A DNA stretch of 64,000 nt from Bidens hawaiensis (GCA_021521415.1 JAIQDT010014665.1:57501-121500), one strand, 5' to 3'; counted from the stretch's first letter, positions 1-10,384 are shown. Notes: generated by a model not told the origin, from the letters alone. A program made the numbers and translations.

Positions 1-1373
1 GGGTTTAACGCAGCAGCACATGTCAAAACAGCGGGTAGTTCTTGAAAATATTTTCTAAATTTTTCTTTCATTTTTACACCCATATCAAAATAAGGTGCAC
101 CCCTACAATGAAGTTCACTCAACTTTGTGCACATGACAGCAATTTTTGGTAAAGCAATGGGGCTTGTTGGATAGTAAACCCCGGATAAACTAGTTGTGCA
201 AGATTTAAAAATTTGAAGGACCTCCGTAACGATCTCAATCAATAACCAGTTTCTAGGATCGTACGGTGCACATTTACCCCTACTTGACAAAATTTGATGA
301 AACGCAATTAATGATTCTTTTTTTTGGATGGCTTTCTCAAACATATTACAAGTCGAGTTCCATCTTGTTGGACAATCCCAATTTGGCCCCAACCATTGAC
401 AATTAGCTTCTACACAAAATTTTTTGTATCTTGAAAATGTTTTATTGTTGCTAAAAACATCTCGTAACATTCTTTTAAAATTGTTTCTTTGCGTTTCGAT
501 CACGTTTAACCCATCCTGCACGGCCAAGTTGATAATATGTGCAATGCATCGGCTATGAAAAAACGCTCCATCACAAATAGGTTTATACTTTAATTTTAAA
601 TGGCCAACCGCGGCCGTATTGTTGGACTCGTTATCAAACGAAATTGAAAAGATTTTATGTTCAATCTTGTATTGTCGAATGACTTTATCCAAGATTTGAA
701 AAATATTTCTACCCGTGTGCGGGTAATCAAACAATTGAAACGCAACGGTTCGTTTCATCATTTGACACGACTCGGGGTCAACCCAATGAGCCGTCACACA
801 AATGTATGAGTCGGGCGAACCATGAGGTACCGACCACACATCCGTTGTTAAGTTTACACCAGTTTGTAAGTTTGAAAAGTATGAAATTAGTTCGGATTTA
901 GCGTTTTTCCATGCTTTAAGACAATCTCTTCTAAGGGTCGAACGACTTACGTGTTGGTAGCGTGGTTGAACATAGTTTTGCATCATCTCCGTGAATTGAG
1001 GGTTGTCGAAGTGGTTGAAAGGAAGTGTTTGTTGAATCACAAAGTTTGAAAACTTTTGACGTACCGCTTCAACGTCGTACGTAAACACCGCTCCTTGATT
1101 CGTCATCTCCGGCTGCGAACTACTTCCCGATTCGTCCTTCAATGCCTTGCAAAATGGCCTTTGTACATGCGCTTTTAAAGTGGAGTTTGCATCTTTGCCA
1201 TAAAACTTCAAACAATGTTTGCATCGAGCTTTTTGGCTACCGTTAGACATTTCGCATAGGTCGAAATGTTGCCAAACATCATGGTTTCGTTTCGTGGGGA
1301 TGACCCGAACGACCGTTTCTCCCGTGTTCGAGGCACCCATGTTGACGGATGAAGCAGCACTTTGGGAGGCCAT
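1..1373 (-). CDS. hAT transposase with N-terminal BED zinc finger (3' end outside window)
   Basis: An uninterrupted frame of about 457 codons runs from the ATG at 1371-1373 to the window edge with no stop. Residues about 31-75 form a BED-type zinc finger: VWQHFDL, then Cys51 and Cys54, His69 and Cys75. Downstream are hAT blocks: TTDVWS, a CIAHIINLAVQDGLNVIE block and CPTRWNST. The C-terminal hATC dimerisation domain is not seen because the sequence is cut. The family cuts and pastes its own element in the nucleus by recognising terminal and subterminal repeats. The open frame suggests a fairly young copy. An internal ATG near 1251 is a possible alternative start, but it would remove the first half of the BED finger. 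Confidence 0.85.
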   Translation of the reverse strand, partial: MASQSAASSVNMGASNTGETVVRVIPTKRNHDVWQHFDLCEMSNGSQKARCKHCLKFYGKDANSTLKAHVQRPFCKALKDESGSSSQPEMTNQGAVFTYDVEAVRQKFSNFVIQQTLPFNHFDNPQFTEMMQNYVQPRYQHVSRSTLRRDCLKAWKNAKSELISYFSNLQTGVNLTTDVWSVPHGSPDSYICVTAHWVDPESCQMMKRTVAFQLFDYPHTGRNIFQILDKVIRQYKIEHKIFSISFDNESNNTAAVGHLKLKYKPICDGAFFHSRCIAHIINLAVQDGLNVIETQRNNFKRMLRDVFSNNKTFSRYKKFCVEANCQWLGPNWDCPTRWNSTCNMFEKAIQKKESLIAFHQILSSRGKCAPYDPRNWLLIEIVTEVLQIFKSCTTSLSGVYYPTSPIALPKIAVMCTKLSELHCRGAPYFDMGVKMKEKFRKYFQELPAVLTCAAALN

Positions 1374-1604
1374 GATAATCGACTACGAAATAAGAGCGTA
1401 TGGAGTGGTAATGTGGTATAATTGAGCGTGAGATAACAAAATAATCGCGTATGAAATAAACGTTTAGAGCGTTTGGAGTTGTATAATCGAGTGTGATCTA
1501 ACCAATACCCAACCTAAACTATATATAGATGTTTGTGGGGGTAAAATGGTAAAAAAAAAAACGGTCAAAAAAAAAAACGGGCATATAGCCGTTATACAAC
1601 GTTC

Positions 1605-1868
1605 AAAAACCGGTTTTTAACCGGTTAACCGGTTATGGAGAAACCGGTTAACCGGTTTTTCCACAACGGTCAAAAACCGGTTTTTTTATAAACCGGTTAA
1701 CCGGTTTTTCCATTAACCGGTTCGTTAACCGGTTTTGGATCTAAAACTTGTAACCGAAATACGAACCGGCGGTTTGTAAACCGGTCAAACCGGTTTTTAA
1801 AAAACCGGTTTTCGTAAAAACCGGTTTCCGGTTTAAACCGGTAAACCGGTTCCCCAACCGGTTTTTTT
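1605..1868. repeat. Subterminal AACCGGTT palindrome cluster of the hAT element
   Basis: More than a dozen AACCGGTT or AAACCGG(T) motifs occur in about 260 bases, many as direct pairs of this self-complementary octamer. Subterminal repeat clusters are the usual transposase-binding sites of hAT elements. The position between the transposase start and the element end fits that role. Direct binding is an inference. Confidence 0.7.
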
Positions 1869-1879
1869 GACCATCTATA

Positions 1880-2644
1880 CACCCGGTTAGCAAGGAGATA
1901 AATTGTATTTTAAAACATCTACAACAACAAACGTTCACAAACTTTCATGTTAGCACCACATCAGATTTCAAACTTTTTTTATATACTTTCACTTTCATCT
2001 ACAACAACAAACCGATACATCAACACATACCTCTGCAATCAATTTATGTTTAATAAAAATACTTTCATAACAAATTAGTTTTTATGTTTCGTATATATTC
2101 CAAGTGATACATCAAACATTTAACAAATATAGCTTTAAGAAAACATTTAAAAAAATAATATGCATTATTAAACATAAAAATAGAACATACATCAAACATA
2201 ATAATTAAATGAGACATAATAATAAATCATTTAATGTATGCAGTGTGTGTTAATTCATATAGTTTATTACATCTTTAATACTTTTTGGAAGTTAAAATAT
2301 GCATTCAGTTGTCATTTATAATAATTATTTTTTTGCAATTTATTTTCCAATTTGTATTTGGTAGAAGCAATCAAAATTTCCAAATTTCTTTTCCACATCG
2401 TGAGGGCCCACTTTTAAGTCTTTTACAGAGTTTTAGTGATAGGGAATAGATTGGTGGGGGAGATGTATGATGTATCACAATTTTAATAGTTATATAAATA
2501 AATATCAGGTGGGTTTCACTATTTTGTCCGATAAATATTTGTTGGTTTCTCCTCTTCTTGATCACTTCTCAAGAGAGAGGAGGGGGGGGGTTCAAACCCA
2601 ATATTCTTGGCCACTTTTCCTTCTCAATCTCTTCCAGTACGGGT
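1880..2644. other. AT-rich intergenic DNA
   Basis: No credible coding sequence or element end is seen. A 10-base G run occurs near 2581-2590. The short ORFs here have no recognisable motif. Confidence 0.5.
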
Positions 2645-3026
2645 GGTCTAATAAAATTTGTCATAATACAGTGTAGGCACGTCCTCAAAAAAGTTTAAAC
2701 CACTTGAATGCTTTATGAATAACTCAAACAAATGTTGTTGGAAATTTCTAATAGCGGTCCTAACATCAGTTGTTCGTTGAGGCGTGTAATACTCGTCTAA
2801 AAATTGTTGTCGCAGTCTTTCCAAATGAGGATACTTGTTGATGGAATGACATAAACCATTGCTTGATAGCAATATCATTTAACGTGAATGCAAACAGTAC
2901 TAACTTAACTTCCCGGCCTTGGTAAAAACCCTGACTGGAGATGGTCCCACAAATCGATTCATTTTCATTTAGGCACACATAAGACTCTTCAGTTGCTTTC
3001 CAATCGATTGAAATTGAGCAAAACAA
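2645..3026 (-). pseudogene. Retrotransposon gag relic
   Basis: Two overlapping minus-strand frames read as a broken LTR-retrotransposon gag. The upstream frame (3026 down to 2766) carries EVKLVLFAFTLNDIAIKQW, close to the usual LKLFAFTLxDxAxxWL block. A second frame (2878 down to 2648) continues with LRQQFLDEYYTP and a region like the FxQxxxExxxEAWERF block of plant gag proteins. The frame changes and no RT or LTR lies nearby, so this is a decayed, isolated fragment, probably Ty3 type. Confidence 0.6.
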
Positions 3027-3717
3027 TCAAAAAAAGTCTGCATTACCTAAAACGATCTACCCTGTCTTACCAGAGCAACAATAGGTAACGAGTTGTAGCA
3101 AATTGTGGTTGGAAGCCTAGAAAGTAAGAATTCAAAAACTGTAATATCATAAAGAATAAGAAAAACCCCATTAGACGTTATGCATTATTATCCAACTATA
3201 TAGAGAGAAAATGTGATCGAATAACAAATTACAAAGATTAACTAATACGAGTTTTAGTTATGATAATAATATACAACCATAAACCCTAATAATATAATTT
3301 TATGATAAGATTAGTATAGCTATTTTTGTTAAGGAATGAGTCAACAAAAACAAATTCAAAGTCATGTCTAATTGAAAAATAAACCTCATTCACACATAAT
3401 TTAATAGCACTTTTTTAATATTAATAAAAAGTAAACACATAAACCAAAATAAGATGATGTTATTAGAATTTAAAGTAAGGATTAAAATCCAAAAATGGAT
3501 ATTGATTTTCAAAATATGACTTAAAATAATTAAAAACCGTAGGCATATATTTCTTTAAAATATTGTTCTACTTTAAGGCATTGAGTATCCGCGTCGTGTA
3601 GGTTTAAGCAATTAAGAGTAAGTCAAGACTGCTTTCATACGCATATACATGCAATTTCCTCATACTTTCCTATCACAATCCCACCACCAACATTAATAAC
3701 ATCATCTCTCTATAACT
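3027..3717. other. Intergenic DNA upstream of the first small gene
   Basis: AT-rich sequence with no convincing ORF or element terminus. It presumably contains distal promoter sequence of the gene at 3795. Confidence 0.4.
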
Positions 3718-3727
3718 TATATATATA
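3718..3727 (+). promoter_or_regulatory. Candidate TATA box
   Basis: A TATATATA tract lies about 68-77 bases before the ATG at 3795, a reasonable distance for a plant core promoter with a short 5' leader. In AT-rich DNA such tracts arise by chance, so confidence is moderate. Confidence 0.4.
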
Positions 3728-3794
3728 CAAGCATGTACTCTTTTTAAAACCAGTATAATATACATGTAGTGTTTTTTCTTAACATATATGTATA

Positions 3795-4160
3795 ATGGCT
3801 AACAAAAGGAAGATCCAAGAAACCAATGAATATTGTCTAGTAAAGATATCAACCAAAGAACAAGAAGTACTAGAAGCAGCTGCTGCTCATTTGATTCTAC
3901 TCAGAAACTCTAATCTTCAACAATTATATAGTTGCAACAAGAAAAAACAGGATGATGGAGTCCAAGGTATTGTGAATAATAGTACGAATAATAATGATGC
4001 AAGTTCATTGAGTACTTCTTCATGTGCTGAGTCGATAAAGTCTGTGATATCAATGGAGGAAGTGGAAGAAGAAGATGAGCAACGAACTGTGGTTGGAAGA
4101 CAGCGTCGGTATCGGTTTAGGTCCATAGTTGATATTTATAGTGTTACTAGGCCACTTTGA
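3795..4160 (+). CDS. Small uncharacterised plant protein, FRSIVDIY C-terminal motif (paralogue 1)
   Basis: A single-exon 121-aa ORF. I do not recognise a named function. Three parts are visible: an N-terminal helix-prone segment (residues about 20-38, EQEVLEAAAAHLILL), a Ser/Asn-rich low-complexity middle followed by an acidic run (EEVEEEDE), and a basic C-terminus ending in RYRFRSIVDIYSVTRPL. The gene at 9135 has the same layout and end motif (KKFRSIVEIYKISPPVL), so selection has kept both ends of the protein while the middle drifted. A TATA-like box lies upstream and no intron is needed. The basic C-terminus could serve nuclear targeting or protein binding, but that is a guess. It is probably a real gene because of the paralogue. 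Confidence 0.75.
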   Translation: MANKRKIQETNEYCLVKISTKEQEVLEAAAAHLILLRNSNLQQLYSCNKKKQDDGVQGIVNNSTNNNDASSLSTSSCAESIKSVISMEEVEEEDEQRTVVGRQRRYRFRSIVDIYSVTRPL

Positions 4161-4688
4161 TCTAGATTGATAAGTTTTGCAAGTGCTATCAAGTTCATCA
4201 AATGGTTGTTCTTGTTAATACGTTTTTGTAATTGTATGGTATATATTGCCTATTGGAGTATATTTTTTTGAATGGCATATATAGGAAATCAATGTAAAAT
4301 AAGACGAAACGGTAGAGAATATACTACACCAAGAAAGATTAAAATATTTTAACTGAAAATAAATCACTATCTCGAAACAACACCAAGACAACTCTAAAAT
4401 AATAAAACCCAAAGGCTACCAATTGAAACAAACTAAAAGAAAACATCTCAAGCACCTTTGGGATCAGAAATATTGTGACCTTTTTGTACCATGAGATTAA
4501 CCATTAAAATCCTAAATATCTTATGAATGGTGACATTGTGACAATCACATTTCTAACACCCTAAACTATTAATCACTTTTGTACTGTCGTTGAAGTGAAG
4601 AGAATAAATTGAAACAGAGAACAGTGGTAACATACTAAAAGTGAGTCGGTAACTAATTCCAAGTTCGGGCACTACTTATTAGAAAGCA
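4161..4688. other. Intergenic DNA downstream of paralogue 1
   Basis: 3' flank of the gene. No further ORF or element end recognised. Confidence 0.4.
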
Positions 4689-4697
4689 GTGAATATA

Positions 4698-5648
4698 GGA
4701 AAATCCTCAAAATAGCCTAATACTCCCTCCGTCCCTATGCAAGTGTCATGGTTTGAAAAACACAAAGTTTAAGAAAGTTTTAATGATTACATTTTTTTCT
4801 TAACAAATTACTATAATGCCATTGCCATATATAAAAATACAAAATTTAAGAAAGTTTAAATACTTGCATTTTAAGGGTAAATTTAGAAATTAATTAATAA
4901 AGTTTGAAAGTAGACATTTGTAATGAAAAAACTAAAAAGGAAATGTTGACACTTTCAAAGGGACGGAGGGAGTAGTAATTTGACCAAAAAGTTATAGAAA
5001 TAGCCTATGTTCTACAAGAATCTCCAAAATAGCCTATTTTCACCGTCGGATCTGACGAAAATTATAAGAACTGATCTGGCATATTAGTATAGCCTATCAG
5101 ATGTTGACATGACATATTCAAATTTTCCGGTGGATCCAACAAATTCGTGTTCTAGACGACGTAATAACAAAAAGTCAGATCCGACGGTTCAGTTCACGCT
5201 TCCGTCGGATCCGACTGTTTAATTTGTCGGTTGAACCCTAGATTTTGTAATTCAGAAGTTTTTATTTTGAGTTATAAAGTGAAATTGAACACTATGTTGT
5301 GTTATTCTTGAAAAACTAAGTGATTTGTACTATGCATTTGCTTGATTTTGTGGAGAAAAGAAAGATGGAGATGTGGGTTGGTTATAGAGGTTTAGAGGGT
5401 GAGAGATAGAAGAAGAATCCCGTCGGATCCATTAAAACTTTTGTCGGATCCGACGGTTCTTTAACGAATTCCAATGGATCCATTAATATGTTGACACATG
5501 GAGCGATTCTAAAGGGCCACAAATTATGTCGGATCAGTTATGTTTTCGTCAGATCCGACGGTATTTTAGGTCAATTTTGGGATTTTTGTAGAACATGGGC
5601 TATTTATGAAAATTTTGGGTCAAAATAGACTATTTTGGGGATTATCCC
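4698..5648. mobile_element. Non-autonomous MULE-type element with 9-bp TSD
   Basis: Flanked by perfect 9-bp direct repeats GTGAATATA (4689-4697 and 5649-5657). The ends are imperfect inverted repeats: GGAAAATCCTCAAAATAGCC at the left, and the complement of the right end reads GGGATAATCCCCAAAATAG. Similarity continues inward around ATAGCCTATGTTCTACAA. The interior carries many copies of GTCGGATCCGACGG-like motifs. A 9-bp TSD is typical of Mutator-like elements. No transposase frame is present, and a Stowaway element is nested near the left end. Confidence 0.8.
4723..4972. mobile_element. Stowaway (Tc1/mariner) MITE
   Basis: A 250-bp element with TIR CTCCCTCCGTCCC at the left and GGGACGGAGGGAG at the right, flanked by TA on both sides (4721-4722 and 4973-4974). 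This is the classic Stowaway terminus and target duplication. It sits inside the left arm of the MULE-type element, so it inserted later. The interior is AT-rich and non-coding. Confidence 0.9.
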
Positions 5649-5657
5649 GTGAATATA

Positions 5658-6961
5658 TACATTGTCATATTTACAAAATTTATCCTCAACTATTGACTAA
5701 TAACAATTCAAGTTTATACTTCCCCTAAGCTAAGGATGGAGAGCGACATGTAACTTGAAACGTAAGAATATGATTCTTTGAGTCGGCAACGATTTTGTGA
5801 ATTTCTACAATCTAATCCATGTATATATATTGTAACTAAAACTTTATTTGTGTAAATTCCCTCTAACAAATGGAAATCAACTTCGGCATGGCTTGTTCTA
5901 GCATGGGAAATTGAATTAGCTGCAAGATAGGTTGCGCCAAGATAATCACACTAAAGAGTAAGTTCATGGACTGTTTTTAATTATCCCATGTTCTTGAATA
6001 AAATTTTATAACAACGTCATTTCAACAATAGTATCATCGATGGCTTTGTATTATGATTTAAGAAAATGTTTTTTTTTGTTTTCGTGCGATCCACGAGATA
6101 AGTTTGGAGCCCTCTTGGACTGGTGGTCAACTAGCAGCCAACCTAATCATAATCGAAGAAGGCACAAGTGGAAGATTAGACCCGAAAATAAGAAATTAAT
6201 GACCGATGAACGATAGTGCCCTTCAAATACCTAACAATGCAATTGACATGAGCCTAGTGGTAAATGTTTTTATAAAAACCGTCAATTGTAAATAGGATTG
6301 TCGTAGACTTGTAAGTGTGTAGGGTAGGATTGGTTTTTGAACAATTAAAACTTAGTGTGTAAAGGGTGAAGATAAAACCATACCAAATGATTGGGATGAA
6401 CAAAAACCCGTGGTTGTTTAAGATAAACAGTCTATGTAATATTACAATGTAAAAGGGCATATATAGCATTTAATTTGTGAAATGACCGTTGCTTTGCAAA
6501 AGTAAAAGAAAGAACTATTCTGATTGTAGTAGACTTAACAACATGACTAAAAGTTTCATGAAAGTCTATACGTACTTTACTCGACATTGTTCGGCCCACA
6601 CGCACTTTCAACCACAACCATCATTCCTTTTCATATTCATGTATAGCATTGGTAATATATACAAATATACAATATATTGTTGATGCTTTACTTATATGCG
6701 TACAATATCACCCAAGAATTTATTAAAGATTACACAAGTATTTCAATTAATTAAAAAATATATCCATATCACCATGTGATTATCAAGGATTCCCAAAAAT
6801 AATATATCCCAATAAATAATAAATAGACTAGTATAATAAATAAATACTAATAAAGAAAAACGTGAATAGTGTATGTGTATTTAATATTCATTTCATTCAA
6901 ATAACATCTTCCAACACATCACATCACATCACCTCATCCAACATTACGGTTCTTTCATTTA
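5658..6961. other. AT-rich intergenic DNA
   Basis: About 1.3 kb with no convincing gene or element end. The short ORFs near 6254-6683 lie on both strands and lack any recognisable motif. Confidence 0.4.
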
Positions 6962-6964
6962 TTA

Positions 6965-7250
6965 GGTTATGTGTAATGGGCTATCAAATGAGGTGATGAG
7001 AGATGATTTTGAGAAGGAACACCGAACCCGCTTGCGATGATAAAGGAGGGATGGGGGCGATTGTTTTTTGTCACCAGCAAATCTTTAAAGAATATTATTA
7101 TTATATTGTGTTGTGTGTGGTATATATATATGTATATATATATAGTGGAACAACTTCACTACACCACTAAAACAAAAATTCATCATTTGCTGACTGAATG
7201 TCACGTGTCGTAATTTGTCCCAATTTGTAGCTCATCCACTATATATAGCC
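6965..7250. mobile_element. PIF/Harbinger (Tourist-like) MITE
   Basis: A 286-bp element with TSD TTA on both sides (6962-6964 and 7251-7253). The left end is GGTTATGTGTAATGGGC and the complement of the right end is GGCTATATATAGTGGATGAG. The interior has an AT dinucleotide tract and, towards the right, a block (TTTGCTGACTGAATGTCACGTG) that matches the element at 45113-45377. Both belong to one family. Confidence 0.85.
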
Positions 7251-7253
7251 TTA

Positions 7254-7428
7254 TAAAAATGATCCCTCGGAAAATAAGGATAATCGGATAAACCAGTCAG
7301 TAATCCCGATAACCTTGAAAAAAAAACCTTACATTTACCCACGGGTAAGAAATCACAATCCATATAGTTTAATATCTCGACCCGATAACCCGGATAAAAA
7401 AGGTAAGTAGCCGCCTTACTAGTTTAAA
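7254..7428. other. Short spacer between two transposons
   Basis: Contains a run of degenerate AACCCGGATAA/ACCCGATAACC motifs (about 7270-7405), possibly the end of another decayed DNA transposon. No terminus could be fixed. Confidence 0.3.
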
Positions 7429-7437
7429 AAATTTAAA

Positions 7438-8928
7438 GACAGAATTACAAATTTTGTCCTTTAAAATAAGACGAATTACGGTTCGTGTCCTTTTCTAAGT
7501 TTCTTTGCAGGTGGTGTACTTTAAACTTTTTTTTCCTACAAGTTATGTCCTTTACGCTAACTGGGTTAGAAAAACTCTGTTAAATCCCATCACGTGAGAA
7601 GCATGTGAGGGTAGTTTTGTCTTTTTGCCTACCCTGCAACTTCTTCTTCTTCTTCTGTTTCTCCATCTTCTTCTTCCTCTGTTAAATCCCAATTTCATCA
7701 CCATACCTCCCACTCTTCTTCTCCATCTTCTTAACCATCTACTCCTCCGCCCACTTCCTCCTCTTCCGCCACTGGACCACCACCCTCCGCCCAATCGCCG
7801 CCAGCTGCCTCATCTCACTTCTCTCTCTATGTTCTACCACACCATCACCATAACCACTCCTCAAACACCATCACCGCCGCCACCAGCCCCAAATTACACG
7901 AAAACAATACCAATCAATAATAAAACACCGTACATTGTTCAAATTCCAAAACCCTAAAAAACCCACCAACAAAATCAATATCTGAACCCAAAAATGAGAA
8001 CCCATTACCTTCAAACCCAGTATCTTGCTGAATATGATCCGCTGTGGTCCGTCCGTACAACTCCATTAATTAGGTTTTCGAGGTTTTATTTACAAAATTG
8101 GGTAACGAATTCGACGAAAGTGGAAGTGAAAGAGCACCGGCAGGGGTTAATGCGAACTGGGTTTTTGAAAAGATCGATCAGTTTGAGCTTGATCGATCGA
8201 ACCAAGGGTTAATTTGGTGCGTGTGTGTGTGTGTACGAGTCTTACTGCATCATTAACTTTATTGTGTTCGATTGTATTGTATGCAATTGCAAGTGACACT
8301 TTATTTGTTTGATTTTGTTGGTGGGTAAAAGAAAAACGAGATGAGTATCCGACACTGCTGATTCTCAAATTACCATTTTACCCTTCAAGGTATGAGGGGT
8401 AACATAAAGTAAGATGTGTGGTTTTGAAGGGTGGGCGGAAGAGGAGGAAGTGGTATTAATTTGGGGCCGGTGGCGGAGCTATGGTGGCTGTGGTGATGGT
8501 GTTTGAGGAGTGGTTATGGTGATGGTGTGGTAGAACATAGAGAGAGAAGTGAGATGAGGCAGCTAGCGGCGATTGGGCGGAGGGTGGTGGTCCAGTGGCG
8601 GAAGAGGAGGAAGTGGGCGGAGGAGTAGATGGTTAAGAAGATGGAGAAGAAGAGTGAGAGGTATGGTGATGAAATTGGGATTTAACAGAGGAAGAAGAAG
8701 ATGGAGAAACAGAAGAAAAAGAAGAAGTTGCAGGGCAGGCAAAAAGACAAAACTACCCTCACATGCTTCTCACGTGATGGGATTTAACAGAGTTTTTCTA
8801 ACCCAGTTTGCGTAAAGGACATAACTTGTAGGAAAAAAAGTTTAAAGTACACCGCCTGCAAGGAAACTTAGAAAATGACACGAACCGTAATTCGTCTTAT
8901 TTTAAATGACAAAATTTGTAATTCTGTC
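7438..8928. mobile_element. MULE with about 460-bp terminal inverted repeats
   Basis: A 1,491-bp element bounded by a perfect 9-bp TSD AAATTTAAA (7429-7437 and 8929-8937). The termini start GACAGAATTACAAATTTTGTC. The left arm (7438-7896) and right arm (8457-8928) are inverted copies with few differences, so the element can fold into a long hairpin. Each arm contains the same GC-rich ORF-like stretch, read outward on opposite strands, which explains the twin 80-aa Gly/Arg-rich frames at 7552-7794 and 8573-8815; these are repeat structure, not genes. The 560-bp interior has no transposase and may be captured host DNA (Pack-MULE). Confidence 0.88.
7897..8456. other. Unique interior of the MULE
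   Basis: About 560 bp between the inverted arms. Frames of about 70 residues exist on both strands (7994-8212 +, 8147-8368 -) but I recognise no domain. A GT dinucleotide tract lies at 8219-8233. Capture of a genomic fragment is possible; a search against host genes would decide. Confidence 0.4.
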
Positions 8929-9023
8929 AAATTTAAATTTCAAACAAGACACGTAACCCCATGGGGCCCACCGCCATTAACCCCAAAGGTCGGTTTCAGC
9001 AGCTGCTGACGTGTACACTCCCT

Positions 9024-9032
9024 TTATATAAA
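9024..9032 (+). promoter_or_regulatory. Candidate TATA box and nearby ACGT element
   Basis: TTATATAAA lies about 103-111 bases before the ATG at 9135. Just upstream (9006-9014) is a TGACGTGT sequence containing the ACGT core used by bZIP factors. Both are only about 100 bases from the right end of the MULE, so the transposon abuts this promoter. Confidence 0.5.
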
Positions 9033-9134
9033 TTCAAAACTACCGTTACCCTCCCGTTAAATCTCCACCAATCCAATAACAATAATAATAATAATATTAT
9101 CACAAACCAACCAAAAACTTAAAACTCTCCGTTA

Positions 9135-9410
9135 ATGAAAAAAATATCTAAACCTAGGCTGACGGGATTCACCTCGCCGGAGATGGAGGCGGCGTTGCAC
9201 CTGATCCAACTCAGCGGCAGTTGTAGCTCCTCCGGCGAGGCTTCACCGGCGTCGGTGAAGAGACGAAGGAACGAATTCGATGAGAGCCAAGGGAGTAGCA
9301 GTACGGATGTGACGTCAGCACGGATGAACGATGATGGAAGCTTGAGGATGAAGAGGAAGAAGTTTAGATCGATTGTTGAGATCTATAAGATAAGTCCACC
9401 GGTGTTATAA
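9135..9410 (+). CDS. Small uncharacterised plant protein, FRSIVEIY C-terminal motif (paralogue 2)
   Basis: A single-exon 91-aa ORF, GC-richer than its surroundings, as expected for real coding sequence. The N-terminus carries TSPEMEAALHLIQLSGS, comparable to the Ala/Leu-rich helix of paralogue 1. A Ser-rich linker with two basic stretches (KRRRNE near residues 42-47 and MKRKK near 72-76) follows, then KKFRSIVEIYKISPPVL, the counterpart of the end of the protein at 3795. The basic stretches resemble nuclear localisation signals, which is inference. It is 30 residues shorter than paralogue 1 because the acidic segment is missing. The function is unknown to me. Two copies in the same orientation about 5 kb apart suggest tandem duplication, later spread apart by transposons. 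Confidence 0.8.
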   Translation: MKKISKPRLTGFTSPEMEAALHLIQLSGSCSSSGEASPASVKRRRNEFDESQGSSSTDVTSARMNDDGSLRMKRKKFRSIVEIYKISPPVL

Positions 9411-9765
9411 TATAATAAGTTTAAGTTTAACTTAATTAAGTTATTACTTGTTAGATGATTAGTTAGATCTTGTATAGAGATGGTGATCGGAAGGAAATAT
9501 TATGTAGATATTTTTGTGTTTTGATTAGTTTTGAATATCGGAATATGATAGCGGGGGAAAGAAGCTGGTTTTTATTTTATCTATCTGCATTTAAAAAAAA
9601 ATAATTTTGAGTATAAATAATTTTGATTTGAAATTAAAATACGAGAAATCATTTCAAAATATCTAACACTTTATTCAACGGTTCAATCTATAAGCTTGAT
9701 ATCAAACGACAAGCCGGTGCAAGTGTGTTTCTACTAATAACATATTAGCATTTAATATTTACATA
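9411..9765. other. 3' flank of paralogue 2
   Basis: AT-rich, no ORF or element recognised before the Helitron terminus. Confidence 0.4.
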
Positions 9766-10165
9766 CTAGTTTGAGGCCCGTGTATTACACGGGTAATTGT
9801 TGAAAAGTTTAAACTTTAACCATTAAGTGAAATATATTCAACAAATTGATCATATATTGTTAATACAATTACTATTAACATTAAAATTTAGATTAATATT
9901 ACACAAATATGTTTCAAATAAGTAAAAACTTCCTTTTACACTACATTTGTGATTGTATTTGTAGATATACATTGTTTATCAAAAATCAGAATTTTTAGTC
10001 CTTGTCTGCTTATAACTCTTACTAAGGTAACATGTAGGTATGCTATATATATCCACATATAGTTGTCCGTGTGACAAAAAAAGGTTCTCTAAATACATAC
10101 AAACTCTAGATAAATGATAATATATCCATGAAATTAATAAAAAAACATATTCATACACATAAAAT
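9766..10165 (-). mobile_element. Helitron remnant with 3' terminus
   Basis: On the minus strand the sequence ends with a perfect hairpin CCCGTGTAATACACGGG (9777-9793), a short spacer and CTAG followed by T (end at 9766), which is the diagnostic Helitron 3' end. Further in (about 9925-10160), degraded minus-strand coding contains LENLFLSHGQLYV, matching the end of the Helitron helicase (compare SHGQLYVALSRVKSRDNV at 22706-22900). The rest of the Rep/Hel protein is missing, so this is a truncated dead copy. Confidence 0.75.
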
Positions 10166-10384
10166 ATCATAGCATTTAATTAATTAATATGATGTCATTT
10201 GAGAAAATCTGCTCATGTTTATAAAAAACATGATTAACCCAAAAATCATATTACCTACACTTTGATGTTATAATCATCATTAGAATCTTTATAATTTGAA
10301 ATTAATTGATCATGATAAATTTGTTGTCATTAATATTCTGTTTATAAAGTGAAAGTAGTGATTCTTATATATAATAGTTGGAAG

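Larger units (their letters stand above)
1..1879 (-). mobile_element. hAT-type DNA transposon, right part only
   Basis: A hAT element enters from the left edge: transposase coding sequence to 1373, then an untranslated region rich in AACCGGTT motifs, ending near 1879. Read on the minus strand the end is TATAGATGGTCAAA, similar in style to hAT termini of the form YAGRGATGG. The other end and the target duplication lie outside the window, so the exact boundary is inferred from the terminal motif only. Confidence 0.7.

Noticed and set aside
7552..8815. Twin 80-aa Gly/Arg/Trp-rich ORFs in opposite orientation
   Set aside because: They are the same sequence in the two inverted arms of a MULE and have low-complexity composition; they mark repeat structure, not genes.
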